From Parachaetomium inaequale (Eukaryota > Ascomycota > Sordariomycetes > Sordariales > Chaetomiaceae), in assembly GCA_033296685.1 (NCBI GenBank), contig MU854378.1, forward strand, positions 62,001 through 126,000: a stretch of 64,000 nt of DNA, given 5' to 3'. Below, one piece after another: positions 1 through 10,076 of the stretch; position 1 is the stretch's first letter; each line of letters opens with the position of its first letter. The position numbers were made by a program, and so were the translations under genes. Below the pieces are notes generated by a model. It was not told where the DNA came from and ran no database searches. It saw nothing but the letters and a program-made list of their open reading frames with translations.

Positions 1-1147
1 CAGCCTCGTCGAACGTGACGAGCTTGGTGTTTTTCACCCAGTGCGCCTCGAACGCGTCGATCTCGGCGCCCGACGCCCCCTTCGCCTCCATGCCCGCGAG
101 CGTCTCGGCGAGCGACTCGACGGCCGGGTCGGCTACTCCCAAAATAAACTCGTGGTCGCGCGCGTCGATGGACGACGACAGCAGCTTGCCGCTCTCCGAG
201 TCGGTGCGCGCAATCACCAGGTTCTCGGTGCCCATGACGTCCCACTGGAAGCGCGCCGCCTTCAGCCGGTTGATGTGCTCGCCCGTCGGGACCAGCACCT
301 TGCCCGCGAGGTGGCCGCATTTTTTGCCGCCGTGCATCTGGTCCTCAAAGTGCACCGCCGCCGCGCCGCTCTCGGCGAACAGCTTGGCCAGCTTCATGAC
401 GGCCGTCAGCCCGCCGTGGCCCGTGTCGCCGTCGGCCACGATGGGGCGGAAATAGTCGACGTAGGGCGTCGCGGCGCGCTCCGCGGCCGTCATCTTGGAC
501 CGCAGGAACCAGTGCTTGCGGTCGTGCATGCTCTGCGCCTTGAACATGCGCTGCACCTGGTTGGGCACCGTGTTGTAGGGGTAGTCGCCAAAGTCCGGGG
601 ACACCTCGTTGGTGGTTGTGAGGAGCGACGAGCACGCCCACCCGGAGATGTAGAGCACCTCCTGGTGCGGCGCCTGCTGCGTCATCTGGACGGGGTCGAT
701 GGCGCCCATGGTGTGGATGGGCTGGCCGGCCGCCTCGCGCTCGCGGACCAGGTTCCAGAGCTTGCGCGCCATGACCGAGCTGGGGTATGATTGTTGGAGT
801 GAGCCGCGCTTGCTGACCACGTCGGCGGCCGTCCAGTCCCGCTTGATGCCGGCGAAGCGGGGCGACGCCCACCACGCCTCGACCTCCTTCACTTGTTGTT
901 GGTGCAGCGCATCCTCGGCGGCGCCTGCTTTTTGTGCCTCGGGGAGGAGCTGGTATGATTTGGAGGGTGCGGTGGACGGGAGCGAGGGGTCGAGGGGCGG
1001 CAGCGAGGCCATTCGGGTCGAGGCCGACAAGAGCCGACGGGGGCTCGGAGGTGTGGGTGTGGGTGTGACGGGGACGGAACCGAGAGCGCACAGCGGCCGT
1101 GCCGATGCGGTCCGCCGGGGGACGCGAGGGATGATCGAACGCAGCAT
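1..1147 (-). CDS. Mitochondrial isocitrate lyase-family enzyme, probably 2-methylisocitrate lyase (3' end outside window)
   Basis: The first 382 codons run from the ATG at 1147 to the window edge without an intron, so the C-terminus is missing. The isocitrate lyase signature KKCGH is at about residues 275-279, and the conserved blocks YISGWACSS (about 166-174) and DGDTGHGG precede it. Enzymes of this family cleave isocitrate (glyoxylate cycle) or 2-methylisocitrate (methylcitrate cycle of propionate breakdown). The first 48 residues, before MASLPPLD, are rich in Arg, Ser, Pro and Thr with no acidic residue, as in a mitochondrial presequence. Fungal 2-methylisocitrate lyases are mitochondrial while fungal isocitrate lyases are generally peroxisomal or cytosolic, so the leader favours the methylcitrate enzyme. 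The missing C-terminus would show whether a peroxisomal signal exists. The lyase family is secure; the substrate is inferred. Confidence 0.85.
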   Translation of the reverse strand, partial: MLRSIIPRVPRRTASARPLCALGSVPVTPTPTPPSPRRLLSASTRMASLPPLDPSLPSTAPSKSYQLLPEAQKAGAAEDALHQQQVKEVEAWWASPRFAGIKRDWTAADVVSKRGSLQQSYPSSVMARKLWNLVREREAAGQPIHTMGAIDPVQMTQQAPHQEVLYISGWACSSLLTTTNEVSPDFGDYPYNTVPNQVQRMFKAQSMHDRKHWFLRSKMTAAERAATPYVDYFRPIVADGDTGHGGLTAVMKLAKLFAESGAAAVHFEDQMHGGKKCGHLAGKVLVPTGEHINRLKAARFQWDVMGTENLVIARTDSESGKLLSSSIDARDHEFILGVADPAVESLAETLAGMEAKGASGAEIDAFEAHWVKNTKLVTFDEA

Positions 1148-1529
1148 CGAGCCGCTGTCGGGGTATCAAAGGGTTAGGTTGCGCCCAGAGTGTGTCCTCA
1201 ATTGAATGATGCAAAGCCGAAGCTGGGGAGAGAACCGGGGGTTATCTGTGGGGAAGCTAGGCCGAGGCCGAATTGTGGGGACCGAAGCTACCCGGCATCA
1301 ACGGCTCGGGCTCGGGTTAACGGAGTGCCTCCGGGGTTGAGGCCAGGACACGCCGCCGGGTCCGACGGATTTAGCAACCTGTTTATACTCGAGATGATTA
1401 TTCTTTCAGTTTGCCACATAATATTAGCGCAGTGGATCAGCGCCGAAGATGCTGTAGGCGGTGCCTTGAAGTGCTGACTCGGGGGTTGGTTGTTATGGAA
1501 TGTGATGAGGAATTCGACAAACGCTAGCT
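1148..1529. other. Intergenic: lyase promoter and csm3 3' region
   Basis: 382 bp between two minus-strand genes. It holds the possible TATA box and an AT-richer patch at about 1380-1440. No supportable ORF. Confidence 0.6.
1382..1387 (-). promoter_or_regulatory. Possible TATA box of the lyase gene
   Basis: TATAAA on the minus strand, 235 bp upstream of the lyase ATG at 1147. Sequence match only; the leader would be fairly long. Confidence 0.3.
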
Positions 1530-2921
1530 TCACCACAGGCCGTCCATCTCGGCCATCGCCTCCTCGTCGTCTTCAAAGCTCGCCGTCTGGCGGCCGGTAT
1601 CGCCTTGCGCTGACACTGTCTTTCTGGTGACATCCGAAGGGCGTGCTGCGGCATCGGTCCCTGCCTCTGCTTCTGCCATGAGGACATCCAGGTCGTCATC
1701 GTCGTCAAAAGCAGCGCCTTTTTCTGCAGGCTGAGAACTACCACTCGCAGCCGCCTTCCCTCCTGTCGGCTGTGTCGGCTTCTGGGCCCCTTTTCCCGCC
1801 TCTGCCTCCGCCATGAGGGCATCCAGGTCATCGCCATCATCGCCAGCTCCCTGTATCAGCTGATGCTTGGGCTTCCCGTCTCCAAATATGCTCCCGCTCA
1901 CAGCCGACGGGCTTGGCCGAGATGGTCCTGACTGTGCCTCCGCCTCGGCCATTAGCGCATCCAAATCGTCGTCGTCAGGCACCCCGGCCGGGCCTGGCGC
2001 TGCAGTTCTCATTCCATTGCCGAAGATACTCTCAAAAGGTGGGGCAGACCCGTGCGGTTGTGTCTTAGCCCCCGACTCGGCCTCGGCCTCAGCCATCAAC
2101 GCATCCAGGTCGTCGTCATCCGGGACATCATCGCCCGCCACCTGCCGCGACGGCGCCGTGCTCACCGTGTTCCGCACCGGGGTTGCATTGTAGATATCGT
2201 CGTCTCCAAACAGGTCGTCGGCGGTAGGTGTTTTTGCGCGCTCCCCAGCAGCCCGAGCAGCGTCCTCGAATATCGGCGCAACTCTGTCGGGCAGCCGCGG
2301 GCCCGCAGCCCCCCGATGAATACGGTTGTCCTCGTCGTCCTCTGGGGTGGCCGCCCTGGGCTTGCTCTCGTCGATCCACTGCAGGCGGGCGCTGCGCATG
2401 GTCGTCTTGTGGCCTGTCTTTTCGACCATGGCGAGGGCGTCGAGGAAGGTGGCTTTTGGGAAGAGGTCGTCGAGCCATTCTTGGTAGAAGGAGAGCAGCC
2501 GGGCGGCGTCGGAGAACTGGGTGGGTTAGATGGGAGTGGGATGTTGGTGGGTGGTGGGAATTACCTCGTGTCCTTTTCCCTTTATCTTAAGCCTCGGAGC
2601 CATCTTGCGCAGTTTGGGGATTCCCTTGTCTGAAAGGAGCCTGCAGCAGGGTCAGCTTGCGGTGAGAGCGCAGAGCACCAAGACCACTGACCGAGTCTCG
2701 TCGAGCTTCACTCTTGGAACCCTGGGCTTCTTCTTCAGGTCGAGCTCCTTCTCAATGCCCAGGATGTCTTTCTTCTTCTCGGTCGTCTTGTCATTTCTTG
2801 CCGGGTCCGGGCTGGGCGACCTGAACGGGTCGTCGTCCCAGTCGGCGAGGTAGTCGTCGACGAAGTTGCCCTCTTTTCGAGTTGCGGCGTCGCCGGGCCT
2901 AGAGGCTGTCTTTGAAGGCAT
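1530..2921 (-). CDS. csm3: Csm3/Swi3/TIPIN-type replication fork protection protein
   Basis: Exons (minus) 2692-2921, 2565-2640 and 1530-2516 give 430 aa. The Swi3 domain is at about residues 72-155: LLSDKGIPKLRK, then a stretch ending KIKGKGHEF, then FYQEWLDDLFPKATF and a run ending in ARLQWIDE. Family members bind Tof1/Swi1 (Timeless) and stabilise stalled replication forks in the nucleus. The C-terminal half is acidic and low in complexity, with four copies of DDDDLDALMAEAEA at about residues 234, 282, 328 and 373, most preceded by an IFGDG-like motif; it ends in EEAMAEMDGLW. The start was chosen at MPSKTASRP because upstream in-frame sequence reads like leader. It is divergent from the complex I gene at 3260. 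Family assignment rests on the Swi3 core. Confidence 0.88.
1656..2123 (-). repeat. Four-copy coding repeat in csm3
   Basis: Four copies of an acidic module with consensus DDDDLDALMAEAEA, spaced 45-48 codons apart. Three intervals also carry an (S/L)IFG(D/N)G-like motif before the acidic block, so the repeating unit is the whole roughly 46-residue module. Confidence 0.85.
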
Positions 2922-3259
2922 TTTGACGACTACTTTTGTTGTCGGGTTTGTAGGTTGAGTTGTGGTGTTTTGCAGGCGGCCTTTTTCTTGAGCACTGAGA
3001 CGCGTTGATGAATCGAAAGCGCGTCGCGTCAAGCGGATCCATTTGCACTGTGTAAGTGATTGGCTGTGGCTGGGCTACCAAAACCCTGGGTCGCCTGTGG
3101 CGCTGAATGCGGCCGTGCTCTCAACTCCCGTCCCCACCTGGCACACGCCGCAACCTGAGGCAGCAACAACAGCTTCGCCCAGGAAGCTTCGACGTCGGCG
3201 CCGGACCTCAACTGCTCAGCACTCCGCGACTCCTCGACGACGCCTTGTCGGCCGCCACC
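2922..3259. promoter_or_regulatory. Divergent promoter, csm3 / complex I 20.9 kDa subunit
   Basis: 338 bp between two diverging start codons, so it must carry both promoters and leaders. No clear TATA box. Confidence 0.6.
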
Positions 3260-4099
3260 ATGTCGGACCCTACGCCCCAGACGTACTCGTGGCCGAGCAA
3301 GACAATCAAGACCGACTACCCAGTAAGTGGCCGTCCAATTGCTGCCCCTTGCGACGTGTACTGACGCCGAAATCAGCTCATCGACAATGACCCGTTCGTT
3401 CTCCCCCGCCAATATCTCCCCCGACCGAATTCAATCCAGACCAATCTGACTCAATTGCATGCGACAGACATTTCAGGCGCGTGATCCGCTACGCCCGGAC
3501 CTCCGACTATGTGCACGGCGTGACGGCCGCTGCCGCGGGCCCCGGCTTGCTCTACGCCATGGAGAAGTTCGCCCCGTCGCAGGTGGGCAGGGGCGGCTTC
3601 GCCCAGGCCATGCGCCTGGCTGGCTTCATCGGCTGCGCCGGCGGCTTCCTGTACTACTACCAGCGCTCCATCCGTACGTGTCCGCCTTCTGCCGTCTACG
3701 ACCCACCCTCGATCCGACAGAACACAGATTGCTATGGGAGGCTGTGCGGAGAGTGTTCAAGGCCGGGGAAGGGCTATTTTGGTTGACAGTAGTGCTAACC
3801 GTGCCAACCGTGCAGTCCGCTTCTACGGCATGACCGAGAACGCCCGCGAGGTCCAGATGGACATGCGCGAGATGGTCGACAAAGTCAAGGCCGGCGAGCC
3901 GCTCTACGGCGAGAGCAAGCTGACCCCCGCCATGCAGGGCGTGGCCGCCCGCCAGTCACGATACTCGGCCCTCTTCTTCGGCGTCCTCCCCTGGTTCAAC
4001 TTTGTGAACCACAGCCAGCACGGCGTCGACACGGCCAAGTACTACCAGCAGGCCGAGAGGGAACTGGAGGCCGAGCGCCTGGGCAAGGGCTCGTCATGA
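3260..4099 (+). CDS. nuo-20.9: NADH:ubiquinone oxidoreductase (complex I) 20.9 kDa subunit
   Basis: Exons 3260-3322, 3377-3393, 3468-3673 and 3816-4099 give 189 aa. It matches the fungal complex I accessory subunit known as 20.9 kDa/NUXM: a short N-terminus (MSDPTPQTYSWPSK), the LIDNDPHFRRV block, a glycine-rich hydrophobic region ending GGFLYYYQRS, then RFYGMTENAREVQMDM and a second hydrophobic stretch around FGVLPWFNFVNH. It acts in the inner mitochondrial membrane; the protein has no classical presequence. The second coding exon is only 17 nt. Using it joins LIDNDP to HFRR in frame, and all four junctions are GT-AG. Gene family is confident; the exact fourth-exon acceptor (3816) was chosen by frame. 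Confidence 0.85.
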
Positions 4100-4610
4100 G
4101 CGGGTGTCGAGGCGGGGAAGGGGTGTACAGTGGGAAGCGCGGGGATGGGAGGGTGGCACCAGGTCCCTTGTCAGGTCGGGCGCCAGGTGTACATATGATA
4201 TTTAGACGACGGCCCGCGCAGGTCTCGAGTCAACCGACATTTTTTCTTGCGTCGACAAAAGAGCTCAGTCAAAAGTCCTTTTCTTCTTCAATTTTGACCG
4301 TCCAAGGCATAGCAGGCTGAGTTTGCTCGAACTTGAAGGACACAATCATGCCCTGCGACGACCAGCTTTCGACCAACTTCTTCAGGAACTTGGGTACCTG
4401 GTTTCGATGGAGTCTTTCCCTTCTGCCTGCTAACCCAGCATCACTAAACATACTCATTGAGATTCCATTGGATATTGAGAGAGTCATATATTCACTAACG
4501 AATGCTATGCAGACAATTTCTTTCCCCTTGGCAGCCACCAGAACACCCACAACTCGACTCCTCCATCTTACCTCCGTCTTCACCACCCCGCGACTCATCA
4601 CTTGCTACCC
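4100..4610. other. Intergenic, 3' ends of converging genes
   Basis: 511 bp between the stops of the complex I subunit (+) and the AA9 gene (-). Open frames here are short and lack family resemblance. Confidence 0.6.
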
Positions 4611-5892
4611 TTACGACGTAGGAGCGCACTGCGAGTAGTACGGCGGAGAAACCGCCTTGCAAGCATATCCGGACTGCAACAAGACCGTCAGCTCCCGAAA
4701 CACCTCCTGGGAAGAAAGAGACGTCAACTCACCGCGCACTGCGTGCATCCCGAGTACCCATCCCCACCACACTGCCCATACGCCTGCACGCTACACGCAT
4801 TCGGCGATGTAGTATCCGGCACCGACCCGCCGCCGTTCTCCGCGTCAGTCGCGCTCTTGCCCGACGGCGCCACCGCCGTCGGCGACGAGCCCACCTTGCA
4901 GCTCTTCTCGCAGCCCGCGCACCCCGCGCCGGGCGCCTTGGTCGTGCCGCCCGAGTAGACGGCCGGGCCGGGCGCGATGTAGCTGCTGAGGGCCGAGTGG
5001 ATGTCGACTTTGATGCCTGGGTCGCTGGCGCCGTAGGCGCCGGGGAACTTGACGGTTGCTGGGCTGGCGGTGCCGCTGCCGCCGGTGACGGTTATTTGGT
5101 AGCAGCTCATGTAGAATTCTGGCATGCGATGTCAGCTGGCTTTCTTTTCCTTCCTGATGGGGTATGGGGGGAAGAAGAAAAAGAGAAGAGTAACGTACGC
5201 GCCCCGCCCGCCTGCCCCGCCGTGTGCAGCGCCAGCGCCTCGGCGCGCAGCAGGTAGTCGCCCGACGCGATGTCGGACGGGATCTTGACGTCCATGCGCC
5301 CGCAGCAGTTGCTGAGGTCGCGCGTGCCCCAGTTGTCGTCGTCGCCCGAGTTGCCGCCGGCCTTTTTGGACCACGAGTTGGAGAAGATCTTGAACCAGCC
5401 CGTCGAGCCGTCGGCCGTGGCCGCGTCTGATACCTTGGTCAGGTACACTTGTACCGGCCCGTAGTGCGCGCCGCCGATGGCTTCGTTGCTGCAGCTGCGG
5501 TCGCCGGGTTGCTGGCGGGCGGGTGTTAGTGGGCAAGACTCGGGGTTGGGGGGTCGTTCAGGGGGTTGGGTTGTTAAGGGCGAGTCACCTGGTGCATCTC
5601 AACGGTCACGGTTCCGCCCGCCTTGACGGGGCACTTGCCGCTGACGGCGCGGGCGCCCGTGTTGCAGACAAAGTCGCGGCTGCCGACGTTCGTGACGGGC
5701 GAGTTGCTGCTCGGCAGGCGGACACAGGAGCCGCCGTGCTGGGCATGTCAGCCGGGTTGATCAAAGGGGGGTTCACCGCAAAGGGAGACGTATATAATCA
5801 GTGCCGTCCACCCAGAGCTGCTGGAAGGTGGCGTGTCCGGCTACTTCCTGGGCAGCGAGTGCTGCCAGCGCGGCGGCGAATGTCGACCTCAT
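4611..5892 (-). CDS. AA9 lytic polysaccharide monooxygenase with C-terminal CBM1
   Basis: Exons (minus) 5812-5892, 5589-5738, 5199-5511, 4733-5118 and 4611-4673 give 330 aa. A signal peptide (MRSTFAAALAALAAQEVAG) is followed by HATFQQLW, so mature His1 (residue 20) is the N-terminal copper ligand. His93 in GGAHYGPVQVYL is the second histidine-brace ligand; Gln182 and Tyr188 in QFYMSCYQ fit the conserved Gln and axial Tyr. A Ser/Pro/Gly linker (about 270-287) leads to a CBM1 (about 288-330) with CGGDGYSGC and PPYYSQC. Such enzymes oxidatively cleave cellulose outside the cell. Intron 1 begins GTGGAC right after LW; the only frame-keeping alternative donors are non-canonical. Intron 4 lies within the CBM1. 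Which substrate beyond cellulose it prefers cannot be read from sequence. Confidence 0.93.
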
Positions 5893-7660
5893 GGTGGCTT
5901 TTACTCGAACTTAGGACTCAGAGGTTCAATGGTAGGCTTGGTCAGGGGAACGATCAACGAGACCCAGAAACAGCAACAGGGGACACTGTGTGTTCGTTTC
6001 TTGCGATATATATCTCTCGTCTCTGCCCAGCCCAGCCAACCGCTCCATCCTGCGGCCAGACACACCGGTGGCTCAATTACCGGCGCTACCAGCCCGTGAC
6101 CAGGAAGACATGATCATAGGCTCCTTCTCGGTCTTTCTTACGATCACTGCTACCCCCCGAAATAAGCGTCTGGGGCCCCGGATTGGGCTCGCAGCCAAGC
6201 TAGTATAAAGCACTATACCCCAGATTCTGAACCCGTCCCCCCGGCGCGAGCGGAATATGCAGCAACGCAGCCACCCGCCCGACAACAGTGCCGTGCGCTC
6301 GCGGGCATTGGCGGTTTATTGTGAGTGCAATATCAGATGCCAATTTACCCGGCACTGCGGCCTCCTAAATCCGTCCGGGACTTCCTCAACGGGTCGGGGG
6401 AGAGTGGTTTGGTGATTCCGTCCCGGTTATATCTTGGATATGGCCCCAACGCCGCCCGAGCAGCTGCCGAGCCGTGTTGTCGCTGGCAGCTATTGGGCGC
6501 GTGGGCTTGGTCAATCAGTGGCCGCTGGGTTGGGAACCATTACAGCGAGGGAGGCAGCCTTTTTAATCCCGTGGGGAACCTTCCTTCTCGTCGATGGATG
6601 GTAAGCAAGCCAGCATTGGGTGATGAGGACAAAAGTCCCTTACTGTTCCCGGATTTTGATGATCCGCAAATGCCCATCGATTGAGAAAGGGATGTGGCAG
6701 GTTCACTAACCAACAGGCCCACACGGACTTGCAAATTAAATCCGTCATTATGTCCAAGTCCGAGGTTTCTGACATACTCAGACAAGGAGCCGTCGTACTG
6801 TAAGGGTTCCCTGATAGATTGGTGATCAATGGCGGGCTTGCGAGTCTCTATCCTCGCTCTGGCTTTGGGGTTGTCCTCTGCCTCGCTCCAACCTATGGGA
6901 AATACTACCTTAGTCAAGAATATCTGGCATGCTGGCTGAACTGGCTGAGGGTCATCGAGGACCGGGTTGTGATACTACGTGGCGGTGGCCCTAGACCCAA
7001 CTCGACAGCAGTAACGGGTCTGTAAAAGGGGTTACAAACCGTTGTTCCATCTCACAGTGAGAGTTGCGGGAGTGACGGCGGTTAACTTGACTTGCGTCAT
7101 GTCAGACTCTGCGTCCCTCTGAATATCGTTCCTGCCGGTTGCCTAACCCCATCTCCCCCTTCTGGGTAGGCGCAAGGGCGGTCAGTGAAGAGGCGGTCAG
7201 TCGTTGAAGAGCGGAGATGATGATCGACTGCGAAGATCTTGTACAACAAAACACAAACCTTAATTAAGTTTAAGCTAACATTAACAATTCACTAATTGTC
7301 TAGAATATTGGTATGTTGGCCTTTGGTATCGAGCAGCGTGGTCAATACTAATCCAAGCCGGTGATACCAGATAAACGACATGCTGTGATTGTTTCGCTAC
7401 CGGAAAGCCAGCTCGCACTCGACAGCCACGGAAGCTATCTCGGGAGTTGACTCGGATCGCGTGCTGCGGGCAGAGAACCGGCCCAATCACCGCTCCGCAC
7501 GTACGCTGCCTGTTGTTAAACTCCAAGTCAATGATGTACGTTCCCCGCAATACGACAAGCGAACCGTGATGCCAGGTTAGGGAGTGGAATAAGTTGTTGA
7601 CATTGTGCCGTAGCAAGACCTTCCACCTCTGTTCCATCGACTCGAGCAACGTCAGGCAAT
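5893..7660. promoter_or_regulatory. Divergent intergenic region, AA9 LPMO / SMP-30-type lactonase
   Basis: 1.77 kb upstream of both genes, presumably holding the promoter of each. An AT-rich patch lies at about 7255-7320. Short ORFs in all frames lack family resemblance or introns that would extend them. No intact mobile element seen. Confidence 0.5.
6006..6013 (-). promoter_or_regulatory. Probable TATA element of the AA9 gene
   Basis: ATATATAT 114 bp upstream of the AA9 ATG at 5892, a usual distance for an inducible fungal secreted-enzyme gene. Confidence 0.4.
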
Positions 7661-9344
7661 ATGCCTTTCTTGCGCTTAACTCTTGCCGGGCTGGTGGTGG
7701 GCCAGTTGCTCTCCATGGACAGCCCCAACTGGCTTGTACCTTCGATAGGGGTCACAGCTCTTCTACACGACGCTAGTATTCCACCACAGGCTCAGGTCAT
7801 TGATCAACGAAGCTTCAATGTGCTTCATAACGTCCCGCCTCCGTCCCAGGCGGATGGATTCTCGGTAAACATTCGATGTACATACAATGTGTTACTTTGG
7901 CCAAGTTAACCGTGTCTCTTAGCAATTCATTCCTCCGGGAACAACCAAGGAATCACTTGCGGCCCAACCCTTTCACATCTACGACGAGGAGTTCCTGGCC
8001 ATCATCGGGCCTAACCCGACGTTGACGCTGCTCGGCCACACGGAATCAGATCCCATATTTCATGAAGCAACCGTATGGTATGCTCATCCCCGGAGCCAAC
8101 CTACCTAGCCAAGAGGGATGCTAATCAACTGACAAGGTATCCGGCCAAAGACGAGATGTTCTTTGTCCAGAATGCCGGGGCCAAGGCGGCTGGGACTGGC
8201 CTCGCGAAGTCAGCCATCGTTCAGAAGATTTCTCTGTCTGCCGTTACGCCGTCCATTGCGAGCCAAAGGAATGCAAGCGGCTCTGTCAAGGTGGAGGTTG
8301 TGGATTCCAACCCGACCGTCATGAACCCGAATGGTGAGTTCAGCCCTGGGAGGGGGTTGGATGGTGTTCGTTCGGGGCTTACGGCTGGAATAGGGGCAAC
8401 GAATTACAAGGGCCAACTCTTGTTTCTCGGAGAAGGCCAGGGAGAGACCATCGCTCCCGCAATGTACCTCATGAACCCGGAGCCTCCGTACAACACCACA
8501 GGTAAGAGACCAACAACTATCTTGAGCACATCCAACAACGGCAACACTGATATGCCAAGTTGAACTTGCACTGACTGGGCCCGCATCCAGTGATTCTGGA
8601 CAACTTCTTTGGCCGCCAGTTCAACTCGCTCAACGACGTCTCCATCAACCCCCGCAATGGCGAGATCTACTTTACCGATCCCACATACGGGTACAACCAG
8701 GATTTCCGGCCCCCTCCGGGAATGCCGAAGCAAGTGTGGCGGTTCAATGAAGCTACCGGTGCAGTGAGGGTAGCAGCGGACGGCTTCAACATGCCGAACG
8801 GTAAGCATTCAGAGTGGCCACCAGTGATACTCGGAATATGAAGTGGACTTATCTCATCGTGCCATCTCCTAGGTATCACCTTCTCGCCAAGCGGCTCCCA
8901 CGTCTACATCGCCGACACGGGGGCAGCCCAAGCCTTTTTCGGGACCAACTTCACTTTCCCCTCAACCATGTAAGTCGGACCCCATGTTTCTTACCAGAAC
9001 CAACCTCCCCCAGTGGCAGCGTTCATGCCTATTGACACACCACCAGCTACCGCTACGACGTCAACAAAGACGGCACCCTCGAAAACCGCACGACCTTCGC
9101 CTTCGTGACTCCCGGCGTGCCGGACGGCATCCACGTCGACACCAAGGGGAATTTGTACGCCGGGTGCGGCGACGGCGTGCACGTGTACAACCCGTCGGGG
9201 AAGCTGATCGGCAAGATTTACGTCGGGGGCACGTCGGCCAACTTCCAGTTTGCGGGCAAGGGGCGGATGGTGGTGCTGGCCGAGACGGAGCTGTATTATG
9301 CTACGCTCGCGGCCGAGGGGGTGTTTCCGGGGGTGTTGTACTGA
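7661..9344 (+). CDS. Secreted SMP-30/gluconolactonase-type lactonohydrolase
   Basis: Exons 7661-7864, 7923-8077, 8137-8333, 8394-8501, 8591-8800, 8873-8969 and 9047-9344 give 422 aa. The family is a six-bladed beta-propeller that hydrolyses lactones in a metal-dependent way. Visible blocks are LNDVSINPRNGEIYFTDPTYG, GFNMPNGITFSPSG with YIADTG, and the C-terminal PGVPDGIHVDTKGNLYAGCG, which together carry the Asn and Asp positions that bind metal in this family. Residues 3-18 are hydrophobic, consistent with a signal peptide, and NXS/T sites (NATT-like, NFT, NRT) fit secretion. It is divergent from the AA9 gene. A lactonase beside an LPMO is suggestive, since C1 oxidation yields aldonolactones, but a functional link is inference. 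Confidence 0.8.
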
Positions 9345-10076
9345 AGTTGGGTAGTACTGTGGTTCAGGGGTGTTCGAAGGTGAATACGCGGGAGTGGAGT
9401 TGAAGCTGTTCGTGACTGACCTGCCATGGAAGCCGAGGGAAAAATAGGGCTATCTTCGGAAAACAAGCCAAACTTTCAGTTAGAACCAGACAGGAGTTCT
9501 CATGGGTTGGGGGGTTTCCTTTCAGGCTTTGGATCACGATAGTTTTAGATGTTCCGAAGCGCATACGAGTGCGACTATGGTCTGCCTATAACGGCCTTTT
9601 CACGTACTTGAAATAATCATAGCCCTCGACCTTTGCTGCTTTCAAAGACCTAGGTTAAGGCGTGCCCTAGGGGGAGGATATGGGGTTAGGGTTAGGGTTA
9701 GAGGTGAAGTTAAGGAAGGGTCCTATTCGTGTGCCTGGGAATTAGACCAGCCGCTGAATTGGTGCCAAGTTTTGTTGAGAGGTAAAATGGTTTCTGCTTG
9801 AAAAGGAGCACCTTGCAATCGTTCTTGATGTTCTTCGTCCCCCTATCGGTGCCGTTGAAGATGTGGATCACAGTTTGGAGCCAGGACCCCGGTCTTTGTC
9901 CCCGCCCCCACAAAAGCTTAGCTCGACCCTGGCTCCCGAGAATTCCCACACATCTCTCGAGTCTCGAGTCTCAACTCTCAACGGCCACTTGGACGAACAA
10001 CCTTGTTAAACGACACCGACAACGCGCCCTACCAAAACGGCCCCGACCCGTCCGGCGACGGGAAACAAACACGACC
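9345..10076. other. Intergenic region with TTAGGG repeat
   Basis: 732 bp between two plus-strand genes. It holds the 3' region of the lactonase gene, the (GGGTTA)3 tract and the promoter and leader of the F-box gene. A non-ATG frame extends upstream of 10077 but looks like leader. Confidence 0.55.
9683..9700 (+). repeat. Interstitial telomere-type repeat (GGGTTA)3
   Basis: Three exact copies of the hexamer used by filamentous-fungal telomeres, 377 bp upstream of the F-box gene start. Far too short to be a chromosome end. Confidence 0.8.

Noticed and set aside
41..790. Plus-strand 249-codon ORF
   Set aside because: Antisense shadow of the lyase gene; composition follows the complementary GC3 bias.
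345..1214. Long minus-strand ORF of 289 codons overlapping the lyase gene
   Set aside because: It is a shifted frame of the isocitrate lyase gene, very Arg/Pro/His-rich, with no family resemblance.
7255..7320. AT-rich patch, considered as a mutated transposon remnant
   Set aside because: Too short, no terminal repeats or recognisable coding remnant; without a repeat search I cannot support repeat-induced point mutation.
9798..10076. N-terminal extension of the F-box protein
   Set aside because: The extra frame starts at a non-ATG codon, overlaps telomere-like flanking DNA and has leader-like composition.
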